Positions 49,960 through 63,492 of a DNA stretch of 64,000 nt are shown in pieces; position 1 is the first letter of the stretch; every line of letters starts with the position of its first letter. A model generated the notes under the pieces. The model saw only the letters and a program-made list of their open reading frames with translations. It was not told the origin of the DNA and made no database searches. This DNA is from Tenrec ecaudatus (lineage: Eukaryota > Chordata > Mammalia > Afrosoricida > Tenrecidae): assembly GCF_050624435.1 (NCBI RefSeq), contig NC_134538.1, forward strand, positions 114,712,437 through 114,776,436. The letters are read 5' to 3'. The translations under genes were made by a program, and so were the position numbers.

Positions 49960-50120
49960 GGGGGGAGGGAATAAAGAGAAGCCGATCCCAGGGGATCAAT
50001 AGAAACTGTCTAGAAAGGAAGGGTGGCAACATATGTACAAACATGCTTGATAGAACTCATCTAGGGATTATAATAAGAGTTGTAAGAGCCCCCAATAAAT
50101 GACCATTAAATAAAAATTAA
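49960..50120 (+). mobile_element. LINE 3' end (family A variant)
   Basis: GGGAGGGGGGAGGG, ACATATGTACAAACATGC, ATAATAAGAGTTGTAAGAGCCCCCAATAAATG and an A-rich tail. A variant terminus (AGAGCCCCCAATAAA) of the same family. Confidence 0.75.
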
Positions 50121-50454
50121 AAATATACATATTTTACCATGCTGTATATAAGTTCACATAGTGAAATAACACATTCGTCATAGCATTCACTAAAAATAAA
50201 CAAAAACAAATGATTAAAGTAGCGCTAATTTGACCTCTGAAGTAACCAAGAAGTGTGTGTGTATTACTGTCACAAGGCACAGAGCTAGCAGTTCCAAGAC
50301 TTAAAAGAAAGAGTTCCCAACACCTTAACTCGACAAGCTGCCTGTCGTTCAATAGGCATATTTGGTCTAGCGTTCACGTAAGACAGAGAAGGAGTGAAAG
50401 GTACAGTACCTGTGTGGAAGGATCTAATTTTCTAGACCTTTCCTACCCAAGCAG
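50121..50454. other. intronic, no feature recognised
   Basis: Unassigned sequence. Confidence 0.4.
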
Positions 50455-50530
50455 GCACTATCAAGTTGATGCCAACTCATTATTCTCATGTTAGAGTCAG
50501 GTTGTGCCTCTTCATGTTTTCAAGATATTT
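50455..50530 (-). mobile_element. AfroSINE tail fragment, reverse orientation
   Basis: ATCAAGTTGATGCCAACTCATTATTC and a TTTTCAAGAT block. Confidence 0.6.
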
Positions 50531-50859
50531 TTCCACTAGCCAATTACCTGTGCTTTCTTCTGAAGCATCATTCATCATCCTAGAATCCCCCTCTCTTCAT
50601 TTGCTAGTCAAGAGCAATACTGGTGTGCACTCCTATATTTTAAAAAAATTATAAAAATTCCAAAAATAGAATAATTTATTTCCAGCTGATATTTGAAGTT
50701 TATTTTATACAACAGTAGTGGAAGAAGGTGAGAAGTAAAAAACTGAATAGCAGAAACAGAGCTCCAAGCAGAGAGCGTTGACTCAAGACACTGACTGTGA
50801 AAAGACGTAGCAGATAGAAAAAGGATAGTTCTTGAATTCAGGTGACCTCTGGAGCACAC

Positions 50860-51042
50860 ACAAATGTGTGAGTGTGTGTGTGTGAGTGTGTGTGTGTGAG
50901 TGCGTGTGTCTGTGAGAGTGTGTGTGTGAGTATGTGTGTGTGAGTGTGTGTGTGTGAGTGTGTGTGTGTGTGTGTGAGTGTGTGTGTGTGTGTGAGTGTG
51001 TGTGTGAGTGTGTGTGAGTGTGTGTGTGTGTGTCTGTGTGTT
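50860..51042. repeat. compound GT repeat with periodic GAGT
   Basis: About 180 bp of GTGTGT interrupted regularly by GAGT and a few CT changes. The frame across it is an artefact. Confidence 0.95.
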
Positions 51043-52199
51043 GTTATAGTTTGGTCAAGTAATTGTGATTATTTTTTGTTTTGTTTTATTTTATTGATTA
51101 TTCTTTTTCTCATTCAGAAAATGTCTTTAAATAAAAATATAAAATATTTCAAATTATTACTAAGAATAATTGTACGGAGATCATTATAGTACTCATTAAG
51201 AATAAAAATATATACAGGAATAATTCTGTTCTCAATGATCTTACACTAGCAAATTAGTTTCATCATTCACATATGTAGTAAAAGAATATGAAATTGAGAA
51301 GTGTCCGGGATTTGTTAATTATGTTATGACATACTCTTCAGCAGGAGGAAAATATGTTTTCAAGGCCTTACATTTAATGCTTTCTAATTTGGGGCTTTAA
51401 AGATGAAGGACATTGTACAGGGAAACATGGGGAAGAACTTTCTGGTGGAAGCATGTTCCCTTGAGGGCATGCATTAGTGTTTATAGTATATTTGAGAAAC
51501 AATGAGTTAATATAGGTTTGTATGGAAATGTTTGGATATTGAAGGCCTGGGACCCCGTTCTGAAAATCAACATATGCAAATGATCCAAGATTTTTTATAG
51601 TTCATGAGAGGCTCTCTAATAAAGGATATGTTTTATAAGATACAGAAAATATTTACATAATTTATTTATAAATAAAGCTTATAAATTTATATAATCCATA
51701 TTGTACAAAAACATAATATAAATTATGGGAGATCTATCAATAAATGTGGGATGTTCTCTGTCCCAGTGGCTCAATTCAATGGAGAGGGAGAAAGAGGAGA
51801 GTATGTCAAACACACATTATGAGGTCACGTGTAAAGAATAAAGCACTCCAGGGTCAGAAAATGCTGAGATCGAAGTGTGTCAGAAAGTCTTCATGTGAGA
51901 AGAGTGTTCACAGCTTGGTAGGCTTTGAAGGGCGAGGGCCAATGGGAAATATTCCGGGTGAACAAATCCAATGAATAATGTATAGAAGAAAACAGGGGAA
52001 AGGACATGCTATGAAATGTTTAGCATTTTAGTTTGCTCAGGCATGTTTAAGAAAATGGAGTGAATTCAGGTACTATCTGAATTACTTGACTTTTCTGAGC
52101 ATAAAATGTACGTCATAAAAGAGTGTTTAGTAACTATTTCCTCTCTTGGTATTTGATTGCCAATGAAAATGATGAAACAATTCATTAAAATTATTTCTA
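51043..52199. other. intronic, no feature recognised
   Basis: AT-rich. Short matches to an ancient LINE (GAGGGCATGCATTAGTG area) are too weak to call. Confidence 0.4.
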
Positions 52200-53830
52200 A
52201 TTTTTTAATCATTTTGTTGGGGCTCATACAACTCATCACAATCCATACATCATCCATTATGTCAAGCACATTTGCACGTCTGTTGCCATCATCATTCTTA
52301 AAACCTTTTCTTTCTATTTGAGCCCTTGGTATCAGCTCCTCCTTTTGCCCCTTCATCCCCACCTTACCTTCCATTGAATTTATAAATCATCATGATTTTG
52401 TCATGTCTTACACTGTCCGACATCTCCCTTCACCCATTTTTCTGTTGTCTGTCTCCCAGGGAGGGAGTTATATATACATCATTGTGATCAGTTCCCCCTT
52501 TCTACCCCACCTTCCCTAAACCCTTCTGGTATCTTTGCTCTCATTATTGGTTCTGAGGGGTTTATCTGACCTGGATTCCCTATGTTTCCTGTTCCTAACT
52601 GTACCAGTGTACATCCTCAGGTCTAGCCAGATTTGTAAGGTAGAATGGACTCATGATAGTGGTGGGGAGGAAGCATTAAAAAATTAGAGGAAAGTTGTAT
52701 GTTTCATTGTTGCTATACTGCACCCTGACTGATTCATCTTCTCCCGAAGATCCTTCTGTAAGGGGATGTCCAGTTGCCTGCAGATGGGCTTTTGGTCCCC
52801 ATTCCCCACTCCTCATCATTCACAATGATATGATTTATTGTTCTTTGATGTCTGATACCTGATCTTATTGACCTCTCATGATCACACAGGCTAGTGTGCT
52901 TCTTCCATATGGGCTTTGTTGCTTCTCAGCTAGATGGCCGCTTATTTACCTTTAAGCCTTTAAGACCCCATGAGCTAAATCTTTTGATAGTTGGGCGCCA
53001 TCAGCTTTCTTCACCACATTTGCTTATGCACCTGGTTTGCCTTCAGCGATCATGTCGGGAAGGGGAGCATCGTGGAATGAATGCCAGATTAATAGAACAA
53101 AGTGTTTGTGCATTGAGGGAGCACTTGAGTAGAGGTCCAATGTCTATCTGCTACCTTAATACTACACCTATAATTATATGCACACAGATCTATTTCCCCA
53201 TCGTCCTATATAAATATGTTTACATATGCATATGCCTTTATTTAGACCTCTATAAATGCCCTTTACCTCGTAGTTCCTTCCCCTATTTCCTTTTACTCTC
53301 CTCTTGACCCACTATCATATTCAGGCTTCATTTGGGTTTCAGTAATTCCTCTCAGATACGTTGCCCTTGATCAAGCCCTACCAAGTACTACACTTTCCTT
53401 GTTATCGATTTTGGATCACTTGTTGTTCCCTTGTCCGTGGGTTTGATAACACCCACTTCCTTTACCCTTTCTCGCCCTCTCCCATATCCCCCCAGAAGCA
53501 TCTCTCCTATTGTTTTCTCCTCCAGATTGTTTATCCCACCTATCTTATCTAGATAGACCTGCAGAGAGAATAATATGCACAAAAGCAAGACAGAGCAAAA
53601 CAAAGTAATAAAAGGAAACAAACAACAACAAAAAACAAGTACCAAAGGAAAAAAAGAAAAAGCCTGTAAATAGTTCAAGATTTGCTTGTTGACCTTTCGG
53701 AGTGTTTTCCAGTCGAATCTGATGGGGTGGCACTCACTGGCCCCAAAGTCTATTTTTAGTGTTCCCTTGGGACTTTGTTATTCTGTTCCCCTTGCTGTTC
53801 TGTTACACAACCTTAGTGTTTTGTCTCAAA
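52200..53830 (-). mobile_element. LINE 3' end (family A), longest copy
   Basis: About 1.6 kb in reverse orientation, from ATTTTGTTGGGGCTCATAC to beyond the region also present at 1-300 (complement of CAAGTGCTCCCTCAATGC at 53100-53130). It continues upstream into CCCCAAAGTCTATTTTTAG at 53740, the deepest part of the element seen here. No reverse transcriptase is reached. Confidence 0.8.
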
Positions 53831-53934
53831 AAATATAAATATTACTGTTATCTTTAATTGCCACAGTTTAAGTAATTGAAATTACAAAATCATGAGCTCA
53901 AAAATATAATCTTCTTTGACTCAGTGAATCATAG

Positions 53935-54175
53935 TAATTAGAAGTGTGAATTTAGCACTCAGATTTAAAGTCAAATCTGATATTTAATTTCTATGTGATA
54001 TTAGACAAGATAACTGAGGAAAATGCAATGTCTGTTTATAAAATAGGGGTAGTTTGTTGGGTAGTTTAGATGAAGGTTGAAAAGTGTCCTCTTTTAATGT
54101 ATCATAGATGATGCCTATTTAGCATTAGGAAAAATGCTTGCCATGGCATACATCCAGTAAATATCAGATGTTATT
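53935..54175 (+). mobile_element. MIR, ancient
   Basis: Degenerate order of MIR blocks: 'agtgtgaatttagcactcag', 'aatttctatgtgatattagacaag', 'tgtttataaaataggggta' and 'ccatggcatacatccagtaaatatc'. Low identity. Confidence 0.5.
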
Positions 54176-55214
54176 AGAAAATATAAGACTGACCCACCAG
54201 TTGGTGTGTCAGGGACATTGATCAAGTTCAGAATATATAAATATAATGACAAAGAAAAGGAATATTTTTCCCAGAGGAGTGAAAATAAGAGCTCAGGGCT
54301 TGAAGGAAGGCTTTAAGCAACGTAAGTGTAGAGCTGAGATCCTCTATACATCATTGGCTATATTTGCGGGAAGTGGGAGGGCAATCTGTGTGACTGCCTT
54401 TTCCACTCAAGTGTATTAGCCATTCCATTGAAGAAACGGTTTCACTCACTATGGTTACACTTTGTGGCACAGAAACACGCCTGCCTTCCTGTTAGCCCTC
54501 CCATTTTCAAGAAAAGCTGATGAGTCATGGCTGGGCCAAGATGGATGAAATAGAGCATTGGGAAAACAAGATTATTAGCTCTCTTTTAGTCGTTACAGCG
54601 AACTGTACTAACAGCTTCCTCCACATTAGTCTCAGGGGCGGGAGGTTAACCATATCCAAGTGCCCCATCCTTCCACACCACTGTACCACACCAACACTTT
54701 GACATCACCCACCAAAGTCTCACCTTAGTAGACAGCTGCATGTCTCTAGGTTCTGAAATTCTCTGCAATGACCAATCAGAACTCACATCTTGTGAGTGAG
54801 TTGCTAGTAATCCCAAAGCCAAATGGAGACTTCTCTCTGGAGGGTCCTCTTAGGCCCACAGCTGAGGAAGGTGGTGAATCCAGGTCTCAGAACCTGATTC
54901 AGGACCAGAAGGACGTTCTTCACTTGTGCTCTGGCTCATAGCGAGATCCCCTTTCTGCTTCTCAGAGGACTCATTTTATACATCGTGGGACCTCAGTACA
55001 AACTCATCTTATACAGAGTGGAATTCCAATGCCAATATATCTGCTAGAAATCACTCACAGGTCAATCCTATCAGTTCTTACCCAGACTCATGCAGGAAAA
55101 TGTTTGCAGGGAGTTACAGAGGTGTTAGCTGGAAGAGCCGCATTGCATTATTCAATCATCTAGTTGCCCCTACAGAATTACCCCTACAATAGCAACCAGC
55201 TGTGTGTCATAATT
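54176..55214. other. intronic, no feature recognised
   Basis: Unassigned sequence, no exon recognised. Confidence 0.4.
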
Positions 55215-55548
55215 ATCAGTCTAGAAACTTGTGCCATTGAATCAATTCCCACCTATCGTGACCATTTGTATAACAATGAAACACTGCTGGCTCCAGTGCC
55301 CTCCTCGAAATTGTTCCTATGCTTGAGCCTTTTGTTGCTATTCATCTGGTTGGGGACCTTCCTATTTCCATTGCCTTTCTACTTTACCAAAAATGGTGTC
55401 TTTCTTCAGGGACTGGCGTCTCCTGACAGCATATCCAAAGTAGGTAAGACCAAGTCTTGTCATCCTTTCCTCTCATTCTTGCCCTCCTGGCCACACTGCT
55501 TCCAAGACGCAGATGTGATCTTTTGGGCCTTCCATTGAAGCTTCAACA
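55215..55548 (-). mobile_element. BovB-like RTE LINE, 3' part
   Basis: Starts with the AfroSINE/RTE tail complement (GCCATTGAATCAATTCCCACC), continues like 39608-39840 (GGGACTGGCGTCTCCTGAC, CTTCCAAGACGCAGATGTGATC). A 124-codon plus frame across it is antisense and not a gene. Confidence 0.75.
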
Positions 55549-55637
55549 AATTCAGGAGAATTAAATGGGTACAAGCTTTGTGGGATGCTAATGAAAAGTG
55601 GCTCAGAACCTCCATATTTTTACTATTTTAAAGTCCT

Positions 55638-56205
55638 CTGAATTAGCGTGGATAGACTAGAGAAACAAATTCATAGAAACTCATATGTGTATAAGAGAGT
55701 TTTATAGAAAGGATAATTGTACATTAACAAAGCATCCCAACCCAGTCTAGTCCAAGGCCATATGTCCAATATTAGCCCATCTGTCTGACACCAATATATG
55801 AAGTCCTCTTCAGACTCATGAAACACATGTAATGATGCCGAATGCAGGATGATCACAGGCCAGTGGGTAGAAAGTCTTTGGCTCCAGTAGCATTGTAAGC
55901 ATCTTAATACTAGCAGGGGTCTCCATGTGGCTCCTCCAGTTTCCAGTTGTAGCCTCACTTACATCAGGGGAGGTCCATGTAACTTCTCCTCAGGGATGTC
56001 TCACCAGAAGTGAGCAGAGGGAGAGAGAGAACCATCTCCCACCTCCAAGGAGGAAATCCAGGAGTTCCCAGAATTCTCAGAAGAAGGCCATGCCCACACA
56101 GAAGCCTCAATGGTTATATCTTGATTGACAAGCGAGACTCCAGCCCTTCATTTGTAATCCTCTCAAATTGACACCAGATTATGTAACTAACACACCCTCC
56201 ACTCT
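55638..56205. mobile_element. unclassified repeat R, copy 2
   Basis: Same element as 39841-40368 and in the same orientation: TAGACTAGAGAAACAAATTC, ACTCATATGTGTATAAG, CCGAATGCAGGATGATCACAGG, CCACCTCCAAGGAGGAAATC. It also lies near an RTE 3' end, about 90 bp away. Confidence 0.75.
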
Positions 56206-56449
56206 CTACTATACCATGGATGTATCTAATAGGCAAAATTCTGCCCCTGTGAATGAATGTTACTGGAAAATAGCCCTTATTACTAACCCCCATGGTCAAA
56301 GCAAACAGAGCTCAATCATTTCAGTGTTCAATCTGTAAAAATCAACAACTCCTGGATTGCAATTTGGAGCTGGTCCATGCTTGCATAAATTCCTTTGCTC
56401 AACAGTATGTTCAATTCTATGCCATTGGATAAATTAATCACACTATCAC

Positions 56450-57410
56450 CAGCACTACCTCAGACTCCAGTGAACATTTGATAATGTCCTTTGCCATAAA
56501 ATGACGATGAGGACCACAGAATAAGCCAGAGGTGAACATATTCCAATGACAAGTGATGGATTCTAGGATCCCACTTAATTCGAGCCTGAGTCTACTTATT
56601 ACAAGGCCCTGCTTGATGCTCGCCTTCAAGGAAAAGCTCACTAAAGATATGCATGCGACAGCTAAGTGTGATGAAGAAAGCAGATGATGCCCAGCTACCA
56701 AACAGGATCACACCTGGGGTCTTTAAAGGCTTCAAACAGGCAGCCATCTAAGCGAGGCTACAACTAAGGCAATACCAGCCAGTATGATTCAAGAATGATC
56801 AAAAACACAATCCCAATCCAAAGGAGAGAAAAAACATAAGAGCATAAATTGTGAACACCCATTTTACAGAAGGCTGTTGGAGCCCAAACTCTATCTGCAG
56901 AATCACTACATAGATTAAGCTTCCAGTAGAGCCCTCTCACCATAACTGAGCAAGGTGCAAAACCTTGCTGTCAGACAGAGGCTACTGTAGACTTGGCTGC
57001 AGCGGCTGGCATTAGGTTATAACGTGCCACCTGTTCATTGACCAGCCTTTGGACTCATTCTGAAAAAGTTTTCAATTTTTCCTTGACTGCGACTTTTTCT
57101 TTGGTTTATTTTAATATTGTTGGTTTCTTTAATTTCTTTTAAAATATATTTTCTGGCTTTTGTTGTTGTTCGGTATGTTTTCCAATATGTGAAGCATAGG
57201 ATGGGTGGATGCATCAAAGCAATCACTGGTGTGATGGCTTCTGGGGAAAGGAGTGGCTGGAGGGAAATGAGAAGCAAGTAATGAATGCAGGAGGGAGGAT
57301 GTGCTAGAAGTGAATGGGGTGATGTATGTTTAACTCTTTCTAAATACGACTGAACTGTGAAAGTGTATGACGTGAGCTATACATCACAATGAAGCTATTG
57401 GGATTTATTT
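56450..57410 (+). mobile_element. LINE 3' end, family B (related to A)
   Basis: The part at 56615-56760 matches the 'gctcaccttc ... gatggtgcc' region of family A. The rest (GGAGCCCAAACTC, CTGAAAAAGTTTTCAATTTTTCC, GAGGGAAATGAGAAGCAAG) differs and ends CTATACATCACAATGAAGC. Probably an older LINE subfamily with its own 3' terminus. Confidence 0.6.
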
Positions 57411-58962
57411 TTAAGGAATAGGACTAAATCAAATCAGAAAAGTGGAACTCTGGGGAGCAAATATTTGATGTGAAGTGGGATTGTTGAAGAGAAAAATCTT
57501 TAAATTATGTTGATTTCATGCCAATTTCATTTCTTACAACTATGACTCATTTGAGACAAGAAATATAACTGAATTAAAAAGTAATTTAAACTTCTCCAGA
57601 AAATTTTGCATAATTTTCCTTGATGAAAATTAAGAAATGGGACTTTTAAAAAAGTATGTTTTCAGGGTGAACATAATAAATATCATGTGTAGACCACAAT
57701 TTATCAAAAACTAATTTACCATTCTTAGCAAAGAACAATGTGTCCTCATGGTCTGATGCAATTTTAATATTGAAATTGTGCCTAACATCAGTGATTGATT
57801 TCTCTGATCCCAGGAAAGCAGTAGAGAGTGCTTCCTACGGTGACAGTGGTGGGAAAATGCTGCGGGCAATATAACCAAAGCAAGTGCTTTATTTCATAAT
57901 CATTTAGGAGAATCAAATACCTGGTCTGTTTAGGGGAATCAACCAGCCATACCCCGTGACTCGGAAGGTTTTTGTTATGTTCCTGTTAGTCTGTTTGGGA
58001 GAAAAGGCTGCTTCGTGCAATATCAGGGCTGCAGAGATAAGGAGCAGGCTCTGTGGTGGCTGCTCCTCAGGTCCCTCTTCACAACAACGCTAAGGCGTTA
58101 CTTTGGCTGTAGATGGACTCTTTCCACCTCTTCCATGCCAATGACTCATACAGAAGAATGAGTTTTATTTCAAGAAACACACTTCATCTAATGTACGTCA
58201 TCATGTCCTTTTCAATTTTAGAGTAATATTTTCTTAACTTTTTCAAAAAGTTGGGTATTCCTAATTATCAGATGTTCTGAAATTATTTCCACAAATCTTG
58301 ATATCACCAATAAGGTAGTCCACTGTGTGGCTGAAGGGCAGACAGCCTTATGTAAAAGTAAAAGAAGGTTTAGATGGTGCCGTTTTGTTGTTTTTGGTTT
58401 TTTTTTTTTGCTGATTTCCAGAGTCAGTTATCCTCATTACTGAAATTGGATGTTACACACTCTAAACTCAATGCACACCGTAGGAAAGCTGACTGCAGAC
58501 TGTTATTTACTTTTATCCTTATGACTGAGCCTGGTACACAAACCAACATTGCCAGGCTGGTTTGGAAAGGTTGAGTGAACAGTGGACGTTAAGAATTGCT
58601 CCCTGTCAGACCTAAACGTCCTGTGAAATGCCTCGGGAAATATTCTGACATTCTTACTTTAAGCGATGGATAACAAGTTTTCACTTGGTCTACAAATACT
58701 GATTTTCTACTATTATTTCTGAGGGGAAAAGGCTCATTTTCAAGCCACTCTCTCAGACCTCGATAAATATTAATCTGGTACCATAGTGGTTTACCATGTC
58801 ATCTTTCATAAATAAATAAGTTCATAAGTCTTAGAAGATAATAAATGATTCCTTTTTTATAGGTATCCATTGAACGCATGGTATGTTTTCTATTAAACAC
58901 AGGAAGCAGGAACCATTTGTGGTAGAAATCCCAATAGAAAACATATTTACACCCCTCTGATC
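57411..58962. other. intronic, no feature recognised
   Basis: Unassigned AT-rich sequence with a T13 run near 58400. Confidence 0.4.
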
Positions 58963-59133
58963 TCTATTCCAGTCTGGATAAAATTTTTTTTAACTTGGCT
59001 GTTCTTTTGCTTCGAAGTTCTTACCAGTCACACTAATTGGGACCTTTATTTAAATTGCCTTAGCAATTTACAACATACCACAGAATAACCTCTTAATGTG
59101 AATTTTGTACCAAGATTTGTATCTACTGAAACA
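58963..59133. repeat. direct repeat, copy A
   Basis: Shares about 170 bp with 59741-59912: CTATTCCAGT, AACTTGGCTRGTYCTTTTGCTTC-like block, TTTAAATTGCCTT, CACAGAATAA, TATCTACTGAAA. Roughly three quarters identical by eye. Family unknown. Confidence 0.8.
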
Positions 59134-59740
59134 TAAGAACTATGTCCTAAGCAATTTATAAATTCCAGGAAACAAAATACTGTGTACCTTAAAAATGAAA
59201 TGGCTAAACAAAAATAATTGTTCTTATTGGGGAAAAAATTGGTAGTTTAGTTCAAAATTACATATTTAGACCGTCCCAGATTTCCCATTTCCCATGCCAA
59301 ATAAAGTGATAGGAGTACTATGAAAATTTGATGCTTGTTAGGGTTGGTGAATCACGGTGACCATAAATAAAAACTGCAATAAAACTTCAGAGCATTCTTT
59401 CATGGGCCAGGCAAGGTTCGCATGCAGGCTCTTCCATGCCTGCTTCCACACATTTAGTCTGATTCCCAGCTTTTGATAGCTCTTCTGTTATACACAAACC
59501 CACCTGGGGCCTTGTTCATCAGATTGACTGAGTGAAAACCAAAGATTTAATAATACAGAGCCAGGGCAGAGGCTATTGCAGGGTCTACGTGCAAAACAAA
59601 AGGGAAAACAATCAGCTTTTATGTATATGGCCCAAGCCATTTATCCGTCTGCTTAATACTCCATCTTTCAGTTATCTACGTAGCTTTTACATGAGAGAAT
59701 GCATTTGTTCAAGAGACCACACTCATTTGCATACTAGAAC
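59134..59740. other. spacer between the direct repeats
   Basis: No feature recognised. Confidence 0.4.
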
Positions 59741-59912
59741 CTATTCCAGTATGTTTAATATATATTCTTAAACTTGGCTAGTCCTTTGCTTCCAATTCCT
59801 TACTATTCACGCACATTGGGATCTGTATTTAAATTGCCTTGGCTGTTTACAAATGTAGCACAGAATAATTTCTCCATGAGCGCTTTGTACGGAGATTTCT
59901 ATCTACTGAAAT
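59741..59912. repeat. direct repeat, copy B
   Basis: Second copy, 778 bp downstream in the same orientation. Similarity stops sharply on both sides, at CTATTCCAGT and after TATCTACTGAAA. Confidence 0.8.
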
Positions 59913-62900
59913 ATAAACACAAGCACACAGAATTGCCCTTGTACTTCTCCTAGAGGTGAACTAGTGACCTCCAAGCAAAGGGAGCCTGTCAGGATGCCCA
60001 ACTAAACGAAGTACCTGGTAAGGTGCCTCATTGAAGCCAATTTTCCTCTTCTGCTTTACATAGGATAGTTAGTATTCCCTAACATTAATAGATTCTGCTA
60101 TTTGAAATAAAGTTTGCACTAAATTATTTTTTTAATTTGCATGTCATATAATCATTGTAGCAACCTAGGTAGTAGATATTATTTTCTAGGAGTGGAATCT
60201 ATGGCCCAAAGTATAATAATCCTGAGGGAAAGTAGAAGTTTTATATTTATGAGACACCAAAGCCTTCATTTTTAATCACTGCTCTTAACTGAAAAGAATA
60301 GTCTAATATCAAACAATTGAAAAACATCATTGTTAAAAAGTTAACTTTGTAATTGTACATAATCATTAAAATAGATGTAAAACAATGACTAAAGTATACT
60401 TCAAAAGACAAACTATGAAATCACAATTTCCCGAAAATTCTTGACAGATATTATTTGCTATTAGATATGAGATATAAGCATCTTAGATAAAATTATATTT
60501 CCAAAAAATTAGCCAGACTTTCTAAATTTATTAACTTAAAATACCCATAAGTACCTAAAATCTTGAAACAGATAGATATTTTTTTCCCAAGCATATGAGC
60601 ATATAATAGAAACAGTTAAATTTTACAAAGAGAGTAATTGCAACCAAGGTCTTCACTTATTCTATGCATCAATAAAATGATTGGGTTTTCAAAACAACCA
60701 AAAAAATAAAACCCAGTGCCAATCATTGTTTTTTGAAGCAAATTATAATATATCATTTTTTAGTACTGCACAGCTAATCATATGCCACTGTATAATGTAA
60801 TTCACTACAATAATACAGATTTGATATAAAAATGTAATTCATGCAAAAGCAAGCATTTAGAACTTCAACTTGCTGGCCAATGCTTAACTGTTTCAGCATA
60901 GAAGGCATTATTATAGACCTCAGGAATATTTTATGCAAAACTCAAGTGAAATTCCTAAATTATATGTTATTGAGGCTGAAATAATGCAAATCCTTTGTGT
61001 TCCCCACAGTTTAATCTCTAGTGTAAACCATAAATCCCTTTCTAACACCCAAATATCACCCCCAGTATTGTTGGCAGTGTGAATCTGGTTCGTGTAAAGG
61101 TTCCAAAGTTTTGGCAAACTTATGCCCAGATGAATGCACTCAAACACTAGAGTCAACTGTCACATCCCATTTCAGATATTTTATTGGAAGAACTACTCTT
61201 CAGCGTAAATGAAATGGCCAGCCTTTAGGAAATGTCAAGCAGCTCGTCAATCTTTCATGAAGAGAATAATTGTGGATGATGTGGCTGCGCTGGTCTTGCA
61301 GTAATTGTTGAGTTCTTCTGTTCAGAGATATGTGAACAACGGGTATTTAGGAAAACCATAGATTACATTTTTTATTCATCTATTTCACTTAAAAATGTTG
61401 AGTAGGGGCCAGTGGAACGATTGGAATATTTGATTGTGGATTACATTGCCTGGACCATCATAAACCCGTGAACTTGTAAAGGAAGTAGTAAAAATACAGT
61501 TATGCATCGTCTCAGTGTTTTTGGACCTTAGGATTTGATTTGAGTTTCATCTCCCTGCTTATAAATTTCAGATCCACATCCGTCTTTGCTTCCTCTTTGA
61601 CTCTCCCTCTGTATATGCCAACCTGCCTTCATGAACAAATTGCACTCATTAGTCATTCGTGTCAACTTGAGTCCATTAGTCCTTCTGCTCTCTGACATAT
61701 TTCTCTTCTCCCCCATCGCAGGGAAAGGCTTTATCATCCATTCAGCTGAAAAAAAAAAATGAAGTCTTGTTGGGTTTCTCCATCATGAATTTTACTATAG
61801 CTTTCTGACAAATAAATAAATAAAAGATCTTTATGAGAAATTTTAAAAAACAGTTCAGAGTGCTACGAATTTTATCATATATATGTGACTCAGATCTCAT
61901 CTTATATATAAATGATTAGGAATAATATTTCAAAGATAATATGATAAACCATAGAAAATATTCCTACTAGAGAACTGTGCAGCATTAGCAGTAATTAAGC
62001 TGTAAAGTAATATCTGTATTTTTCATTTTGTAAAAGTATGTTGCCTTGGAAAATGCAGTGTTTGGGAAATTTTTTAAAGTATCCTCTCATAGATAGAAGT
62101 AAAGATTTTTGGATTCAAATGAAAAAATGTCCTCTCTTTTAGAGTACAAGAGAATTCAGTCTCCAAATTGTTCATTTCCCAGACTCTCCCAGTTATCTAT
62201 CTCAGAAACAGATATTTCAGATTATGGCGTGTACCATAGTTTAGAAATTTATCTAAACAAAAGCAGTCGGGTCTTTTAAAAAATCAATTTATTTATTTAT
62301 TTATTTATTCATTCATTTATATATTTTCCGACTCTTTCAAGAGTTGGCAAACAGCTGTGTGGAGGCTAAATCTAGCCCAATGCCTGTTTTTGTACATTCT
62401 CAAAAATAAGAAAAGTTTTTACACAATGAAGTTGTGGAAGACAACATTAAAAGGCATAATCCTTTGTGAAGTTAAATACATAAGGAATTCAAGTTGCAGT
62501 TCCATAAATGGAGTTTGAAAAGTTGTCACTTAAAGTTTTAGAAACATTTGCTCTCTTATGCTTTGTAAGCATCCTGAATATTGACTCCTAGCGTTCACTA
62601 GCTAACACGCGAACATCTGATCCTCGACAAAAAGTCTGCTGACTCCTACCCTAAAGAATACTTGGAAATGACCACGTTGTTTTACAACTCGTTGCACGGT
62701 GTGGTTAATCCCAGCAACTGACAATATGAAAGTGTAAAAATCGGTGTATTGCTTTGATTAAATCACAATATATAAATACTAGTTCAGTATTTTTTTTAAA
62801 GTGTGAGTGGGATTTGGAGAATTTTCATGTTGTTCTATTCTTGGTTACTTAGCTTCCTTCCTCAGTCACTAAACACAAATTGATGGCAGATCTTTTTAAC

Positions 62901-63106
62901 ACTTTCTTGAAGCAGTTTAATATGACTTTAATTATCCTCATGATTTGAAAAATGTAGAACATGAACAATTATTAATCTACCTTCTAATAAAAATAAAATA
63001 GTAGCCAGCTAAATGATTTAAAACACTGTAAGCATTAACATAACTGATTACCTCCTTGATGACGCTTGATTCTCATTACAGTATTTCTGGAAGGTACATC
63101 TTTGCT
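59913..63106. other. intronic, repeat-poor
   Basis: AT-rich with a (TTTA)n run at 62286-62330. No exon or named interspersed repeat recognised. Confidence 0.4.
62286..62330. repeat. (TTTA)n microsatellite, imperfect
   Basis: TTTATTTATTTATTTATT followed by CATTCATT units. Confidence 0.9.
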
Positions 63107-63302
63107 ATGTGCCATTGGGCCACGTCCGACCCACGAGTGACGCTGTGGATGGAGTAGACCTGCTCAGTCTCCCGGGCTCAAATGATTGGGGAAGCTTACT
63201 GCCACTACTTTCTTCCAGGGAGTGGCGAGCTGGTAGCTTTAAGCTGCCAGCGGTCAGTTAGAAGCCAAGCACTTTAGCACTACATTACCACCATTCTTCG
63301 TT
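63107..63302 (-). mobile_element. AfroSINE, reverse orientation, diverged
   Basis: CACTTTAGCACTACATTACCACC complements the head. The tail side (GTCCGACCCACGAGTGACG) is degenerate. Lies directly beside the next copy. Confidence 0.65.
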
Positions 63303-63309
63303 TCAAGTA

Positions 63310-63492
63310 TTCCATCCACTATCATTGAGTGGGTTCCGACTCAGAGAAACCCAATAGAAGGAGCCTAAGGTTGTAAATCTTGACAAAAGCAAATAAGCTG
63401 ATCTTTCACCCACAGAGTAGCTGGTATGTTTGAGCTGGCGACATTGAGGTTAGCTGCCTAACGCTTGTAGACAGCACCAGCATGGCTCCTTT
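63310..63492 (-). mobile_element. AfroSINE, reverse orientation
   Basis: ATCATTGAGTGGGTTCCGACTC tail complement, GGTTGTAAATCTTGAC body, and CATGGCTCC at the head end. Confidence 0.75.

Noticed and set aside
52894..53307. 137-codon plus frame
   Set aside because: Antisense to the long LINE 3' end at 52200; a related frame at 43-240 (minus) is the same repeat segment.
55164..55538. 124-codon plus frame with a hydrophobic stretch
   Set aside because: Antisense of RTE 3' sequence; not a membrane protein gene.
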